From NCBI RefSeq assembly GCF_000764025.1, contig NZ_KN234745.1, positions 62,001 to 126,000 on the forward strand: a DNA stretch of 64,000 bases. The letters run 5' to 3'. The notes beneath the pieces are model-generated. The model was not told the DNA's origin and searched no databases. It saw nothing but the letters and a program-made list of their open reading frames with translations. Both the position numbers and the translations under genes were made by a program. The stretch is from Pseudohaliea rubra DSM 19751 (lineage in GTDB: Bacteria > Pseudomonadota > Gammaproteobacteria > Pseudomonadales > Halieaceae). Of the stretch, positions 47,216 to 59,958 are shown one piece after another (position 1 is the first letter of the stretch; every line of letters starts with the position of its first letter).

Positions 47216-47784
47216 CGGCGCCTCCGGGGCGCGGAGGCCGGCAGGTGTACCCGTGTCTGCCGCCCCTGGCCCGGGGCGAGGTCACCGAGGATCCAGTCGG
47301 CAACGGCGATGCGCACCAGGCGCAGCGTTGGCAGGCCGACGGCGGCGGTCATGCGCCGCACCTGACGGTTACGCCCCTCGCGGAGGGAGAGCTCCAGCCA
47401 GCAGTCCGGCAACGTTGGACGGCTGCGCACCGGCGGCTGTCGGGGCCAGAGCGGCGGTGCGGGTACCCGGCGGACGCGCGCAGGCAGCGTCGGGCCGTCC
47501 TTGAGCAGCGGTCCGGCGCGCAGCGCGTCAAGCTGTGCCTCGCTGGCTGCACCCTCAACCTGGGCCAGGTAGGTTTTCCAGTGCCGGTACCGTGGATTGG
47601 CGATGCGCTGCTGCAATGCCCCGTCGTCGGTGAGCAGCAGCAGACCCTCGGAGTCGTAGTCGAGGCGGCCGGCGGGGCGGAAGCCCGGTGCGTCGAGGTA
47701 GTCGGCCAGGGTGCTGCGACCCTCGCCGTCGGTAAACTGGCTGAGGACCCGGAAAGGCTTGTTGAACAGGATGATCTCGGCCAC
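47212..47784 (-). CDS. rluE: 23S rRNA pseudouridine synthase RluE
   Basis: This 190-residue pseudouridine synthase of the RsuA/RluB/E/F class lacks an S4 domain, which fits RluE. The catalytic aspartate is D42 in [50 protein letters not shown] (in pieces) and IGDWxLGDL-like ILGDLAPGQ are typical. RluE modifies U2457 of 23S rRNA in E. coli. It is the first gene of the leftward operon and diverges from icd across a 152-bp gap. Confidence 0.92.
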   Translation of the reverse strand: MAEIILFNKPFRVLSQFTDGEGRSTLADYLDAPGFRPAGRLDYDSEGLLLLTDDGALQQRIANPRYRHWKTYLAQVEGAASEAQLDALRAGPLLKDGPTLPARVRRVPAPPLWPRQPPVRSRPTLPDCWLELSLREGRNRQVRRMTAAVGLPTLRLVRIAVADWILGDLAPGQGRQTRVHLPASAPRRRR

Positions 47785-47936
47785 AGGGCTCTCCCGCTAC
47801 GGCGACTAGGGCGGCCTCGGCGCGCCTCGGAAGGAGAGTCCCGGGGGTTATTCTGGTACACTCCGTACCGCTTGAGCAGGGCCCCTGCACGGCGCTCCGC
47901 GCTCGACATCCAACCATACTGTATTGGAGATATTCA

Positions 47937-49190
47937 ATGGGCTATCAGCACATCCAGGTGCCCGAGACGGGTGAACGCATCACGGTCAATGACGACCACA
48001 GTCTCAGCGTCCCGGACAACCCGATCATCCCTTACATCGAGGGGGACGGCATCGGCGTGGATATCAGCCCGGTCATGATCAAGGTGGTCGACGCCGCTGT
48101 CGAGAAGGCCTATGGCGGCAGCAAGAAGATCTCCTGGATGGAGATCTATACCGGCGAGAAGGCCGCGGAACTCTACGAAGGCGACTGGTTCCCCGGCGAG
48201 ACCCTGGAAGCCATCAAGACCTACTCCGTGGCTATCAAGGGTCCGCTGACCACACCGGTCGGTGGCGGCTTCCGCTCCCTGAACGTGGCTCTGCGCCAGG
48301 AGCTGGACCTCTACACCTGCCTGCGCCCGGTGCGCTGGTTCGAGGGTGTGCCGTCGCCGGTGAAGAATCCCGGTGACTGCAACATGGTCATTTTCCGCGA
48401 GAACTCTGAGGATATCTATGCCGGTATCGAGTACCAGGCGGATACCGACGAAGCGAAAAAGGTCATTGATTTCATCATCAACGAGATGGGCGCCACCAAG
48501 ATCCGTTTTCCGGAGAACTGCGGCATTGGTATCAAGCCGGTATCGAAAGAAGGCACGCAGCGCCTGGTCCGCAAAGCGATCCACTATGCCATCGATCAGG
48601 ACCTGCCCTCGGTGACTCTCGTGCACAAGGGCAACATCATGAAGTTCACCGAGGGCGCCTTCCGCGACTGGGGTTACCAGCTTGCGCAGGAAGAGTTCGG
48701 CGGCGAGCTCCTCGATGGCGGTCCCTGGGTTGAAATCAAGAACCCGAACACCGGCAAGCAGATTATTATCAAGGACGTGATCGCCGACGCCATGCTGCAG
48801 CAGGTGCTGACCCGGCCGAAGGATTACAGCGTCGTCGCCACCCTGAACCTGAACGGCGACTACCTGTCTGACGCCCTGGCGGCCCAGGTCGGTGGTATCG
48901 GCATTGCGCCGGGCGCCAACCTGTCCGATACGGTAGCCCTGTTTGAGGCCACCCATGGCACGGCACCCAAGTACGCCGGTCAGGACAAGGTGAATCCCGG
49001 CTCGCTGATCCTCTCCGCCGAGATGATGCTGCGCCACCTCGGCTGGAACGAGGCGGCGGACCTGATCATCAACGGCATGAACGGTGCCATTCAGGCCGGC
49101 ACGGTGACCTACGACTTCGAGCGTCTGATGGAAGGCGCCACCCTGGTCAGCTGCTCCGGCTTCGGCGACGCGCTCATCGAGCACATGTAA
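47937..49190 (+). CDS. icd: Isocitrate dehydrogenase (NADP-dependent)
   Basis: The 417-residue protein follows the E. coli Icd sequence closely: [13 protein letters not shown], the substrate and phosphorylation loop [23 protein letters not shown] cut at its serine, [32 protein letters not shown] in pieces, and a C-terminal [21 protein letters not shown]. The regulatory serine is preserved, so AceK-type control is possible, though aceK is not seen. A strong terminator follows. The gene is preceded by TTGGAGA. Confidence 0.97.
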   Translation: MGYQHIQVPETGERITVNDDHSLSVPDNPIIPYIEGDGIGVDISPVMIKVVDAAVEKAYGGSKKISWMEIYTGEKAAELYEGDWFPGETLEAIKTYSVAIKGPLTTPVGGGFRSLNVALRQELDLYTCLRPVRWFEGVPSPVKNPGDCNMVIFRENSEDIYAGIEYQADTDEAKKVIDFIINEMGATKIRFPENCGIGIKPVSKEGTQRLVRKAIHYAIDQDLPSVTLVHKGNIMKFTEGAFRDWGYQLAQEEFGGELLDGGPWVEIKNPNTGKQIIIKDVIADAMLQQVLTRPKDYSVVATLNLNGDYLSDALAAQVGGIGIAPGANLSDTVALFEATHGTAPKYAGQDKVNPGSLILSAEMMLRHLGWNEAADLIINGMNGAIQAGTVTYDFERLMEGATLVSCSGFGDALIEHM

Positions 49191-49207
49191 GGGTCTTGCC
49201 CCGCGTC

Positions 49208-49236
49208 AAAGGCCCGCTTGTGCGGGCCTTTTTTTT
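49208..49236 (+). terminator. Rho-independent terminator of icd
   Basis: A nine-base stem AAGGCCCGC / GCGGGCCTT closes a TTGT loop and continues into a run of eight T (49229-49236). It begins 18 bases after the icd stop codon. Confidence 0.95.
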
Positions 49237-49315
49237 AATTTTCTGGCAGGTGTCCGGGATTGCTACGGGGTACTCCCGGGGGGCGCTGTTTAGTCCGCGC
49301 TTGCCGCAGCATGCC

Positions 49316-49390
49316 GGGGCAGCTGCTGGAGGGTGCGCCCAGTCGCTCCCCGATACACGCTTTGTGGGCGCACCCTCCAGCAGCCGCCCC
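49316..49390. repeat. Palindromic element 1 of an inverted pair in the icd-clpS gap
   Basis: Arms of 18 bases (49322-49339 and 49367-49384) pair perfectly; two more pairs extend the stem inward and, past one mismatch, GGGGC/GCCCC (49316-49320 and 49386-49390) extends it outward. Between them lies a 27-bp core (49340-49366) beginning CAGTCGCTC and ending GCTTTGTG. Its reverse complement is the core of element 2, while the stems of the two elements are unrelated. The gap has no credible coding sequence. Confidence 0.9.
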
Positions 49391-49439
49391 TACCGCCGTG
49401 GAGCCGGCCACGCCGCGCCGGGAGCTGCACACAGCGGCA

Positions 49440-49514
49440 GGGTTGAGGGCCGGATGCTTCTCTCACAAAGCGTGTATCGGGGAGCGACTGAGAGAAGCAT
49501 CCGGCCCTCAACCC
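49440..49514. repeat. Palindromic element 2 of an inverted pair in the icd-clpS gap
   Basis: Perfect 24-base arms (49440-49463 and 49491-49514; left arm GGGTTGAGGGCC...TTCTCT) flank a 27-bp core (49464-49490) beginning CACAAAGCG and ending GAGCGACTG. This is the exact reverse complement of the core at 49340-49366. The single-stranded loops of elements 1 and 2 are therefore complementary over at least 23 bases. No T-run follows the stem. Confidence 0.9.
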
Positions 49515-49641
49515 GGAATCGTGCGACGCACGGTTCCCACTCCCAGCAGCTCCCCCGACACCGCTGGGATTCAAGGAGATTTGTCTTATAATGCTTGCGT
49601 TGGTAACGAATCCGAGGGAGCCGAAGAGCAGTATCGTGAGC
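49515..49641 (+). promoter_or_regulatory. Region upstream of clpS: small dyads and consensus -10 box
   Basis: After element 2 come a short hairpin AATCGTGC-GAC-GCACGGTT (49517-49535, one G-T pair) and a weak dyad CCCAGC/GCTGGG (49542-49547 and 49563-49568). A perfect -10 box TATAAT is at 49587-49592; no good -35 box is seen at the usual distance. Transcription from here would start near 49599, inside the most upstream ATG frame, which favours a clpS start further downstream. Confidence 0.5.
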
Positions 49642-49992
49642 ATGATGCGCAGCCGTTTCACCGAGCGCCTGTCGGCGCAGGAAGACGACGCCGATGGTGG
49701 TCTTGCGCTGGAAAACGCGCAGCCCGAGCTCAAGAAGCCCCCGCTGTTCAAGGTCGTTCTGCTCAATGACGATTACACGCCGATGGAGTTCGTGGTCGAA
49801 GTTCTGGAGCAATTTTTCCTCATGAATCGCGAGCAGGCCACCCAGGTCATGCTCACGGTGCACACTCAGGGTAAGGGCGTCTGCGGCGTCTACACCCGCG
49901 ATATCGCCGAGACCAAAGCGGCGCAGGTCAATCAATACGCACGAGAGCACCAGCATCCGCTGCTGTGCGAAATCGAGGCATCGGAGGGTTGA
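49642..49992 (+). CDS. clpS: ATP-dependent Clp protease adaptor ClpS
   Basis: From ATG 49642 the protein has 116 residues, close to the family's usual 105-120. The core is unmistakable: [20 protein letters not shown], then [20 protein letters not shown] and [10 protein letters not shown]. The NDDYTPMEF loop and following helix form the pocket for N-terminal Phe, Leu, Trp or Tyr. A GTG at 49636 or the ATG at 49591 are other possible starts; the latter overlaps the TATAAT box. ClpS hands N-degron substrates to ClpA, encoded 20 bases downstream. Confidence 0.93.
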   Translation: MMRSRFTERLSAQEDDADGGLALENAQPELKKPPLFKVVLLNDDYTPMEFVVEVLEQFFLMNREQATQVMLTVHTQGKGVCGVYTRDIAETKAAQVNQYAREHQHPLLCEIEASEG

Positions 49993-50011
49993 ACCCCGGG
50001 GAGCACTGGCC

Positions 50012-52294
50012 ATGCTGAGCAAAGATCTTGAGCAGACGCTCAACGACGCGTTTCGGGCAGCGAGGGCGCGCCGGCACGAGTTCATGACCGTGGAGCACCT
50101 GCTCCTCGCCCTCCTTGACAACAATGATGCGATCCGCGTGCTGAAGGCCTGCGGAGCGGCGCTCAGCAACCTGCGCGGGGACCTCGTCGAATTCATTGAC
50201 TCGACGACGCCACTTATCCCCGAGGACGATGCCGAGCGGGAGACCCAGCCCACCCTGGGGTTCCAGCGCGTGCTGCAGCGGGCCGTGTTTCACGTCCAGT
50301 CCTCGGGCAAAAGCGAGGTCACCGGCGCCAACGTGCTGGTGGCAATCTTCTCCGAGCAGGAGAGCCAGGCCGTCTACTTCCTGAAGACCCAGAGCGTCAC
50401 CCGCCTGGATGTGGTCAACTACATCACTCACGGCATCTCCAAGGTCTCCGACGAAGAGGGCGAGGACGAGCAGATTCCCGGTGCGACGGCAGAGGCGGGC
50501 GCCGAGGAGGCCGAGGCAAACCCGCTCGACACCTATGCGACCAACCTGAACGCCGAGGCCGAGGCGGGCCGCATTGATCCGCTTATCGGCCGTATCGCCG
50601 AGGTCGAGCGGGTAGTGCAGGTGCTCGCCCGGCGGCGCAAGAACAACCCGCTGCTCGTGGGCGAGTCCGGTGTCGGCAAGACGGCGATAGCCGAGGGCCT
50701 GGCCAAGATGATCGTCGATGGTGAGGTGCCGACGCTGCTCAAGGACGCCAGCGTCTACGCGCTGGACCTCGGCTCGCTCCTCGCCGGCACCAAGTACCGG
50801 GGTGATTTCGAGAAGCGTTTCAAGGGCCTGCTTGCCGAGCTGAAGCGTCGCGAGGGGGCCATTCTGTTCATCGATGAGATTCATACCATCATCGGCGCCG
50901 GTGCCGCCTCCGGGGGCGTCATGGACGCCAGCAACCTGCTCAAACCCCTGCTCACCTCCGGCAAACTGCGCTGCATCGGATCTACCACCTTCAGCGAGTA
51001 CCGCGGCATTTTCGACAAGGACCGGGCGTTGTCCCGGCGCTTCCAGAAAGTCGATGTGCTCGAGCCCAGCCCGGACGATGCCTACAAGATTCTCAAGGGC
51101 CTCAAGTCGCGCTTTGAGGAGCACCACGGCCTGCGCTACACAGACAAGGCCCTGCGCGTTGCCACAGACCTGTCGGCGCGCTACATCACGGACCGCTTTC
51201 TCCCGGACAAGGCCATCGATGTAATCGATGAAGCCGGCGCCTTCCAGCAGCTGCAGCCGCCGTCCAGGCGCAAAAAGGTTGTTGGCAAAAGCGACGTTGA
51301 GGCGGTCGTGGCGAAGATTGCCCGCATCCCGCCAAAGACCGTGAGCAGCAACGACAAGGAAGTGCTCGCCAAGCTCGAGAGCAACCTGCGCATGGTGGTC
51401 TTCGGCCAGGACAAGGCTGTGGGCGCGCTGGCTACCTCCATCAAAATGGCCCGGGCCGGGCTCCGCGGTGGCGACAAGCCCATCGGTTCCTTCCTCCTTG
51501 CCGGGCCCACGGGCGTCGGCAAGACCGAGGTGACCCGACAGCTTGCCAACATTCTCGGCCTCGAGCTCATCCGCTTCGACATGTCAGAGTACATGGAGCG
51601 GCACACGGTCTCCCGGCTCATCGGTGCACCCCCCGGCTACGTCGGCTTCGACCAGGGCGGTCTGCTCACGGAGGCTGTCACCAGGCATCCGCACGCGGTG
51701 GTGCTCCTCGACGAGATCGAGAAGGCGCATCCGGAAGTGTTCAATCTGCTGCTGCAGGTCATGGACCATGGCACGCTGACGGACAACAACGGTCGCAAGG
51801 CTGATTTCCGCAACGTCATTCTGGTCATGACCACCAACGCCGGTGCCGAGAACATCAGCCGGCGCACCATCGGCTTTACTACGCAGGATCACAGTACGGA
51901 CGCCATGGAGGCGATCAGCAAGTTGTTTACGCCGGAGTTCCGTAACCGCCTCGACAGTGTCGTGCAGTTCGAAGCGCTCGGTGAGGACGTGATCCTTACG
52001 GTAGTCGACAAGTTCCTGTCGGAGCTGCAGGGTCAACTGGACGAGAAGCGGGTATTGCTGGACGTCGACGAGGACGCCCGCCTCTGGCTGCTGGAGAAGG
52101 GTTATGACCGACACATGGGCGCACGGCCCATGGAGCGGGTGATCCAGGAATACATCAAGAAGCCCCTGGCAGACCTCGTACTCTTCGGGCCGCTGGCCAC
52201 GGGCGGAACCGCTTTCGTACGCCTGAACCAAGCCGGTGATAAACTGGAAGTGCGGGTGGAAGAAGAAGAGGCCGCGCTCGCCGAGGAGGGTTGA
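50012..52294 (+). CDS. clpA: ATP-dependent Clp protease ATP-binding subunit ClpA
   Basis: This 760-residue AAA+ unfoldase has an N-terminal helical repeat domain that docks ClpS, a first ATPase module with [14 protein letters not shown] and [15 protein letters not shown], and a second with [14 protein letters not shown] and [23 protein letters not shown] in pieces. It lacks the long coiled-coil insertion of ClpB and carries an IGF-like loop ([10 protein letters not shown]) for ClpP docking. With ClpP it degrades N-degron and other substrates. It converges with infA. Confidence 0.97.
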   Translation: MLSKDLEQTLNDAFRAARARRHEFMTVEHLLLALLDNNDAIRVLKACGAALSNLRGDLVEFIDSTTPLIPEDDAERETQPTLGFQRVLQRAVFHVQSSGKSEVTGANVLVAIFSEQESQAVYFLKTQSVTRLDVVNYITHGISKVSDEEGEDEQIPGATAEAGAEEAEANPLDTYATNLNAEAEAGRIDPLIGRIAEVERVVQVLARRRKNNPLLVGESGVGKTAIAEGLAKMIVDGEVPTLLKDASVYALDLGSLLAGTKYRGDFEKRFKGLLAELKRREGAILFIDEIHTIIGAGAASGGVMDASNLLKPLLTSGKLRCIGSTTFSEYRGIFDKDRALSRRFQKVDVLEPSPDDAYKILKGLKSRFEEHHGLRYTDKALRVATDLSARYITDRFLPDKAIDVIDEAGAFQQLQPPSRRKKVVGKSDVEAVVAKIARIPPKTVSSNDKEVLAKLESNLRMVVFGQDKAVGALATSIKMARAGLRGGDKPIGSFLLAGPTGVGKTEVTRQLANILGLELIRFDMSEYMERHTVSRLIGAPPGYVGFDQGGLLTEAVTRHPHAVVLLDEIEKAHPEVFNLLLQVMDHGTLTDNNGRKADFRNVILVMTTNAGAENISRRTIGFTTQDHSTDAMEAISKLFTPEFRNRLDSVVQFEALGEDVILTVVDKFLSELQGQLDEKRVLLDVDEDARLWLLEKGYDRHMGARPMERVIQEYIKKPLADLVLFGPLATGGTAFVRLNQAGDKLEVRVEEEEAALAEEG

Positions 52295-52312
52295 GCGCCT
52301 GCCCGGGGCGCC

Positions 52313-52531
52313 TCAGCGCTCGCGGTAGGTGATACGCCCCTTGGTGAGGTCATAAGGCGTCAGCTCCACGCGGACCTTGTCACCGGTGAGGATACGGATG
52401 TAGTTCTTGCGCATCTTGCCGGAGATATGGGCCGTGACGACGTGGCCATTCTCCAGCTTGACGCGAAAGGTCGTGTTGGGAAGGGTGTCGATGACTTCCC
52501 CTTCCATCTCGATCTGGTCTTCCTTTGCCAT
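52313..52531 (-). CDS. infA: Translation initiation factor IF-1
   Basis: This 72-residue OB-fold protein, [20 protein letters not shown] through ITYRER, is essentially the canonical sequence, with [21 protein letters not shown] divided at the turn. It binds the ribosomal A site during initiation. Its place between clpA and the aminoacyl-transferase genes is as in pseudomonads. Confidence 0.97.
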   Translation of the reverse strand: MAKEDQIEMEGEVIDTLPNTTFRVKLENGHVVTAHISGKMRKNYIRILTGDKVRVELTPYDLTKGRITYRER

Positions 52532-52619
52532 ATGACCCCGGGGTCCTGAAACGACGAGCGCGCATTTTGCCGCAAAGCTCGCCGGAGTTCCACCAGCCCG
52601 ACAACGACAGATCGGGCGC

Positions 52620-53354
52620 TCAGAAAAGCCCGTCGTCCTTGCTAGGATCCACTGCCTGCCAGCGGTTCTCCCGGAATAGCTCCAGGGGCCGGTATTCTGC
52701 TTTGTAGGTCATCTTGCGGCAGTTGCGAATCCAGTAGCCCAGATACACGTGGGGCAGTTCCCGTGCCCGGGCCGTCTCCAGCTGCCAGAGGATGGCGAAG
52801 CGTCCGAGACCCCGGTCGGCGGCATCGGGATCGAAGAAGGTGTAGATGGCCGATAGGCCGTCGAGCATTTCATCCACCACCGCCACGGCCAGCAGCCGAT
52901 CGTTTTCCCGGAACTGATAGTAGCGGGTGCAGTCCCAGGCGTTGCTTAGAAACGACTCGTACTGTTCCCGGTCCGGGGGATACATGTCGCCGTCGGCATG
53001 GCGCTCGCGGATGTAGCGCTCATAGAGCCCGTAGCATTCGTCGTCGCGGATATGGCCCGCTTCGTGCACGGCAAGATCGCTGTTGCGGCGCCAGCTCCGG
53101 CGCTGGCTCCGGTTCGGCTGGAACTGGTCCACGGGGATGCGGGCCGGGATACAGGCGTTGCAGTGCGCACAGTGGGGCCGATAGATGTGATTGCCGGAGC
53201 GCCGGAAACCGAGGAGCGACAGGTTGGTGTAGAGGCTCTGGTCGACCGGCTGCCGCGGGTCGATGAACAGAGTCGTTGCCTCCTCCTGCTCCAGGTAACT
53301 GCAGCGATGGGGGTAGGTGGTGTAGACCTTGAGATCCCGCAGTGAAGACGTCAC
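52620..53354 (-). CDS. bpt: Aspartate/glutamate leucyltransferase (Bpt, ATE-like)
   Basis: This 244-residue protein of the bacterial arginyltransferase-like family starts at a GTG overlapping the aat stop. It has [18 protein letters not shown], the cysteine knuckle [33 protein letters not shown], and the C-terminal [20 protein letters not shown] in pieces. Bpt attaches leucine to proteins with N-terminal Asp or Glu, making ClpS substrates. It is translationally coupled to aat. Confidence 0.93.
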   Translation of the reverse strand: MTSSLRDLKVYTTYPHRCSYLEQEEATTLFIDPRQPVDQSLYTNLSLLGFRRSGNHIYRPHCAHCNACIPARIPVDQFQPNRSQRRSWRRNSDLAVHEAGHIRDDECYGLYERYIRERHADGDMYPPDREQYESFLSNAWDCTRYYQFRENDRLLAVAVVDEMLDGLSAIYTFFDPDAADRGLGRFAILWQLETARARELPHVYLGYWIRNCRKMTYKAEYRPLELFRENRWQAVDPSKDDGLF

Positions 53355-54064
53355 GCCAATGCTCCCGTGTCTTCCGGCAGGCGCCAGGCGCCCGCCGCCA
53401 TCTCGTCGGTCACAGTTTGGGCAAGCATAGCCTCGAAGTCCACTCGGGGGATGAGGCGGGCCCCCAGGGAAAGAAGATGCTCCGTTTCAACCTGGCAGTC
53501 GATGACGCGGCCGCCGCCCTCGCAGAGCAGGTGGGCGAGGCCCGCCAGGGCTACCTTGGACGCATCCGGAGAGCGGCTGAACATACTCTCACCGAAGAAA
53601 GCACCGCCAAGGCAGACCCCGTAGAGGCCGCCGGCGAGGCGGCCTTCGCGATCCCAGGCCTCGATGCTGTGGGCGTAGCCGGCATCGTGGAGGGCGGCAT
53701 AGGCGGTCTCCATGCGCGGCGAGATCCAGGTTCCGTCCTGGTGAGGCCGTGGCGCGGCGCAGGCCGTCATGACCTCGCGAAAGCAGCGATTGACGGAAAG
53801 CTGGAAGCGCTGCCGGCGGAGGGTGCGGCGCAGGCTGCGAGCGCAGTGGAACTCGCTCGGGAAAAGCACCAGGCGGGGGTCCGGGGTCCACCAGAGCACG
53901 GGCTGCGGCTCCTCGAACCAGGGAAAGATGCCACGCCGGTAGGCGGCAAGGAGCCGTCCGGGGGAAAGGTCCTCGCTCACGGCAAGGAGGCCGTTGGGAT
54001 AGCTCAGGGCCTCCCTCGACGGCGGAAAGGGGTCGTCCGGTGCCAGGAAGGGAAGCAGCGGCAC
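53351..54064 (-). CDS. aat: Leucyl/phenylalanyl-tRNA-protein transferase Aat
   Basis: This 237-residue GNAT-like transferase starts at GTG 54064. It shows FPPSREALSYPNGLLAVSEDLSPGRLLAAYRRGIFPWF in recognisable pieces, WWTPDPRLVLFP, GTWISPRMETAYAALH, WDREGRLAGGLYGVCLGGAFFGESMFS in pieces and DCQVETEHLLSLGARLIPR. It adds Leu or Phe from tRNA to N-terminal Lys or Arg, creating N-degrons for ClpS-ClpA. Confidence 0.95.
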   Translation of the reverse strand: MPLLPFLAPDDPFPPSREALSYPNGLLAVSEDLSPGRLLAAYRRGIFPWFEEPQPVLWWTPDPRLVLFPSEFHCARSLRRTLRRQRFQLSVNRCFREVMTACAAPRPHQDGTWISPRMETAYAALHDAGYAHSIEAWDREGRLAGGLYGVCLGGAFFGESMFSRSPDASKVALAGLAHLLCEGGGRVIDCQVETEHLLSLGARLIPRVDFEAMLAQTVTDEMAAGAWRLPEDTGALA

Positions 54065-54076
54065 GGCGCGCGAAGC

Positions 54077-55180
<1,104 letters not shown>

Positions 55181-55211
55181 CTGCCGGTTGGCAGCGTTCG
55201 GAGGAGAGCAC

Positions 55212-57524
<2,313 letters not shown>

Positions 57525-57527
57525 GCC

Positions 57528-58136
57528 GTGTTTCTGCGCAGTCTCTTGCTCGTCGGCCTGCTTGGGCTGGCGGTGGTCGCCCGGGCGGACGGGGCGGCTG
57601 CGGAGCTGGCCGCCAGGCTGGCGCCGCTGGCCCAGCTGAGCGGGCGCTTCGAGCAGACCGTGGAGGGCGGCGGCGGCGCGACGCCAGCCCGAAGCGCCGG
57701 CCGTTTCAGCCTGCGCCGGCCGGACCAGTTCCGCTGGGAAATCATCGAGCCGGACCGCCAGCTCCTTGTCGCCGGCAATGGCGTGCTCTGGCACTACGAC
57801 CGGGACCTGGCGACAGCCACCCGGCGCCGCTTCGACGACGCGGCGTCGGCGCCACTGCTGCTTCTGGCCGCCGACGGGCCGGCCCTCGCCGGGGCGTTCG
57901 CGGTGGAGGTCCTTGCTGCCGACCGCTACCGCATCGTGCCGCGGGCGGAAAACGCGGGCTTTCGCGAGGCCGAGCTCACTTTCGCCGCTACGCTGCCGGC
58001 CACGATGCGCATCACTGACCGGCTCGGGCAGGCTATCGACATCCGCTTTCTCGCGCTCGATCAGGCGCCGCTGCCCGCGGGTACCTTTGACTTCACCCCG
58101 CCCGCCGGAGTGGACGTGTACCGGGAAGACAATTGA
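57528..58136 (+). CDS. lolA: Outer-membrane lipoprotein carrier protein LolA
   Basis: The 202-residue periplasmic protein starts at GTG 57528, three bases after the ftsK stop. A signal peptide ends about residue 20 (VVARA/DG). The mature part shows the LolA pattern LAPLAQLSGRFEQTV, AGRFSLRRPDQFRWEIIEPDRQLLVA (in pieces), LWHYDRDL and a C-terminal strand FDFTPPAGVDVYRE. It ferries lipoproteins from LolCDE to LolB. The position between ftsK and rarA is the common gammaproteobacterial one. Confidence 0.93.
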   Translation: MFLRSLLLVGLLGLAVVARADGAAAELAARLAPLAQLSGRFEQTVEGGGGATPARSAGRFSLRRPDQFRWEIIEPDRQLLVAGNGVLWHYDRDLATATRRRFDDAASAPLLLLAADGPALAGAFAVEVLAADRYRIVPRAENAGFREAELTFAATLPATMRITDRLGQAIDIRFLALDQAPLPAGTFDFTPPAGVDVYREDN

Positions 58137-58139
58137 GCC

Positions 58140-59486
58140 ATGGCGGGGCTGAGTAGTGACGATCTCTTCGCCGGCAGCTCAGCGGGTGCCTACCAGCCTC
58201 TGGCGGCGCGCCTGCGCCCGGCCAGCCTCGATGCCTTTGTCGGGCAGCGTCATCTTCTGGGTCCCGGTAAGCCCCTGGCCAGCGCATTGGCCCGGGGTCA
58301 GCTCCACTCCATGCTCTTCTGGGGACCGCCGGGCGTCGGCAAGACCACCCTGGCCCGCCTCGCCGCCGGGGCTGCCGACGCCGAGTTCCTGCAGCTGTCT
58401 GCGGTGCTGGCAGGGGTCAGGGATATCCGCAGCGCCGTTGACCGGGCCCTCGCCGCCCGCGCGGGCGGGCGGGACACGGTACTTTTCGTCGACGAGGTAC
58501 ACCGCTTCAACAAGGCCCAGCAGGATGCCTTTCTGCCTTATGTAGAAGACGGCACGCTGATCTTCATCGGCGCCACCACGGAGAACCCGGCCTTCGAATT
58601 GAACAGTGCGCTACTGTCCCGGGCGCGCGTCTACAAGCTTCGCCCCCTTGCCCCCGCCGAGCTGGAGACACTCCTGGAGCGGGGTCTGACGGCGCTGCCA
58701 GAGGGGCTGCCGGCGGCCCCGGGGGTACTCGCACGGATTGCGACCCAGGCTGACGGCGATGGCCGCCGGGCCCTGAACCTGCTGGAGCTGGCCGCGGATC
58801 TGGCCGCCGCCGGCGACGGCGCCCCCGGCTACCTCGACGACACGCTCCTGGACGAGGTACTGCAGCAGTCCCTGCGCCGTTTCGACAAGGGCGGCGATGC
58901 CTTCTATGACCAGATCAGTGCGCTGCACAAGGCGGTGCGGGGGAGTGCGCCGGATGCTGCGGTGTATTGGCTCTGCCGCATGCTCGATGGCGGCTGTGAC
59001 CCGCTCTATATCGCTCGTCGCGTTGTGCGTATGGCCAGCGAGGATATCGGCAACGCCGACCCCCGCGCGCTGGGTCTGGCTCTGGATGCCTGGCAGGTTC
59101 TCGAGCGCCTCGGCAGCCCCGAGGGAGAGCTGGCGCTGGCTCAGGCGGTGCTCTACCTCGCCGTGGCGCCTAAGAGCAATGCCGTATACAGCGCCTTCAA
59201 GGCCGCGGGCGCGGCCGTGCAGGCGGGCGGCAGCGAGGAGGTGCCGAACCACCTGCGCAACGCACCCACGGCGCTGGCGAAGGCGGAAGGCCATGGCTCG
59301 GACTATCGCTATGCTCATGACGAGCCGGAAGGTTATGCAGCGGGCGAGAATTACTTTCCTGAAGCCCTGCAGGGTCTGCGCTTCTATCACCCGGTGGATC
59401 GCGGACTGGAGCAGCGTATTGCCGAGCGGCTGGCGCGTTTCCGGTCCCTTGACGCCGGCAGCGCCCGGCGGCGCTACAGGGGTTGA
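58140..59486 (+). CDS. rarA: Replication-associated recombination protein RarA (MgsA)
   Basis: This 448-residue AAA+ protein of the clamp-loader type has [21 protein letters not shown], Walker A GPPGVGKT (K68), Walker [22 protein letters not shown] in pieces, the sensor [21 protein letters not shown] in pieces, and the C-terminal domain with [13 protein letters not shown] and [12 protein letters not shown]. It acts at stalled replication forks. It starts three bases after lolA. Confidence 0.96.
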   Translation: MAGLSSDDLFAGSSAGAYQPLAARLRPASLDAFVGQRHLLGPGKPLASALARGQLHSMLFWGPPGVGKTTLARLAAGAADAEFLQLSAVLAGVRDIRSAVDRALAARAGGRDTVLFVDEVHRFNKAQQDAFLPYVEDGTLIFIGATTENPAFELNSALLSRARVYKLRPLAPAELETLLERGLTALPEGLPAAPGVLARIATQADGDGRRALNLLELAADLAAAGDGAPGYLDDTLLDEVLQQSLRRFDKGGDAFYDQISALHKAVRGSAPDAAVYWLCRMLDGGCDPLYIARRVVRMASEDIGNADPRALGLALDAWQVLERLGSPEGELALAQAVLYLAVAPKSNAVYSAFKAAGAAVQAGGSEEVPNHLRNAPTALAKAEGHGSDYRYAHDEPEGYAAGENYFPEALQGLRFYHPVDRGLEQRIAERLARFRSLDAGSARRRYRG

Positions 59487-59550
59487 GAGTGTCCGTGCGC
59501 TGGTAAAGGCCGTACAATCCCCGCGCAGGATGGCAAGGCAAGGCTCCGCC

Positions 59551-59925
59551 ATGAAATACCTGCTTTTTGTAGCCCTCGGCGGTGCCGGCGGGGCAGTGAC
59601 CCGATACCTGCTCGGCCTGTGGGCACACGGGCTCTGGGCCGGCCCCTGGCCTCTGGGTACCTTTATGGTCAACGTGCTGGGATCGGCGGGTATCGGCGTC
59701 GTATTCGTGCTGCTGGAGCGCGGCAGCCTGCACCCGGATTGGCGCAGCGTGCTTATGGTCGGCTTTCTCGGTGCCTTCACGACCTTCTCGACCTTCTCCC
59801 TGGAGACCGTCGAGCTGTGGCAGGGAGGGCAGGCTGGCCTGGCCCTGGCCTATGCGCTGGTCAGCGTCCTCAGCTGTGTGCTCGCTGTCGCCGGTACCCT
59901 AACCCTGCTGCGCGCTTTCTCCTGA
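59551..59925 (+). CDS. crcB: Fluoride channel CrcB/Fluc
   Basis: This small 124-residue membrane protein has four helices and the Fluc signatures GGAGGAVTRYLLG, GTFMVNVLGSAGIG (with the pore asparagine) and GFLGAFTTFSTFSLETVEL (the phenylalanine box). It exports fluoride as a dual-topology dimer. The ATG at 59551 is chosen over long upstream frames inside rarA. No fluoride riboswitch is visible in the 64-base gap. Confidence 0.94.
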   Translation: MKYLLFVALGGAGGAVTRYLLGLWAHGLWAGPWPLGTFMVNVLGSAGIGVVFVLLERGSLHPDWRSVLMVGFLGAFTTFSTFSLETVELWQGGQAGLALAYALVSVLSCVLAVAGTLTLLRAFS

Positions 59926-59958
59926 GCCGCGGTAACAGGATCGATTACAGGACAGAAC

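Noticed and set aside
49316-49514. Integron attC sites, CRISPR repeats, REP sequences or IS ends as explanation of the double hairpin
   Set aside because: There is no GTTRRRY-type core with matching boxes, no regularly spaced repeats, no GTAG-type REP tetranucleotide and no transposase gene or target duplication. Moreover the loops, not the stems, are conserved.
49591-49641. clpS starting at ATG 49591
   Set aside because: The ATG is within or next to the TATAAT box, has no ribosome-binding site, and the added residues are not part of the ClpS family core.
49196-49769. Open frames of 131 and 169 codons across the icd-clpS gap
   Set aside because: They consist mostly of the hairpin repeats read in different frames, have no good ribosome-binding site and overlap clpS out of frame.
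52295-52312. Terminator between clpA and infA
   Set aside because: GCGCC/GGCGC can pair, but there is no T-run on either side, and the gap is only 18 bases.
55188-55211. TTG start for ftsK
   Set aside because: GTG 55212 follows GGAGGAG at the proper distance; the TTG would place this site inside the coding sequence.
59487-59550. Possible fluoride riboswitch ahead of crcB
   Set aside because: The 64-base gap is too short and lacks the conserved pseudoknot strings expected of the crcB motif.
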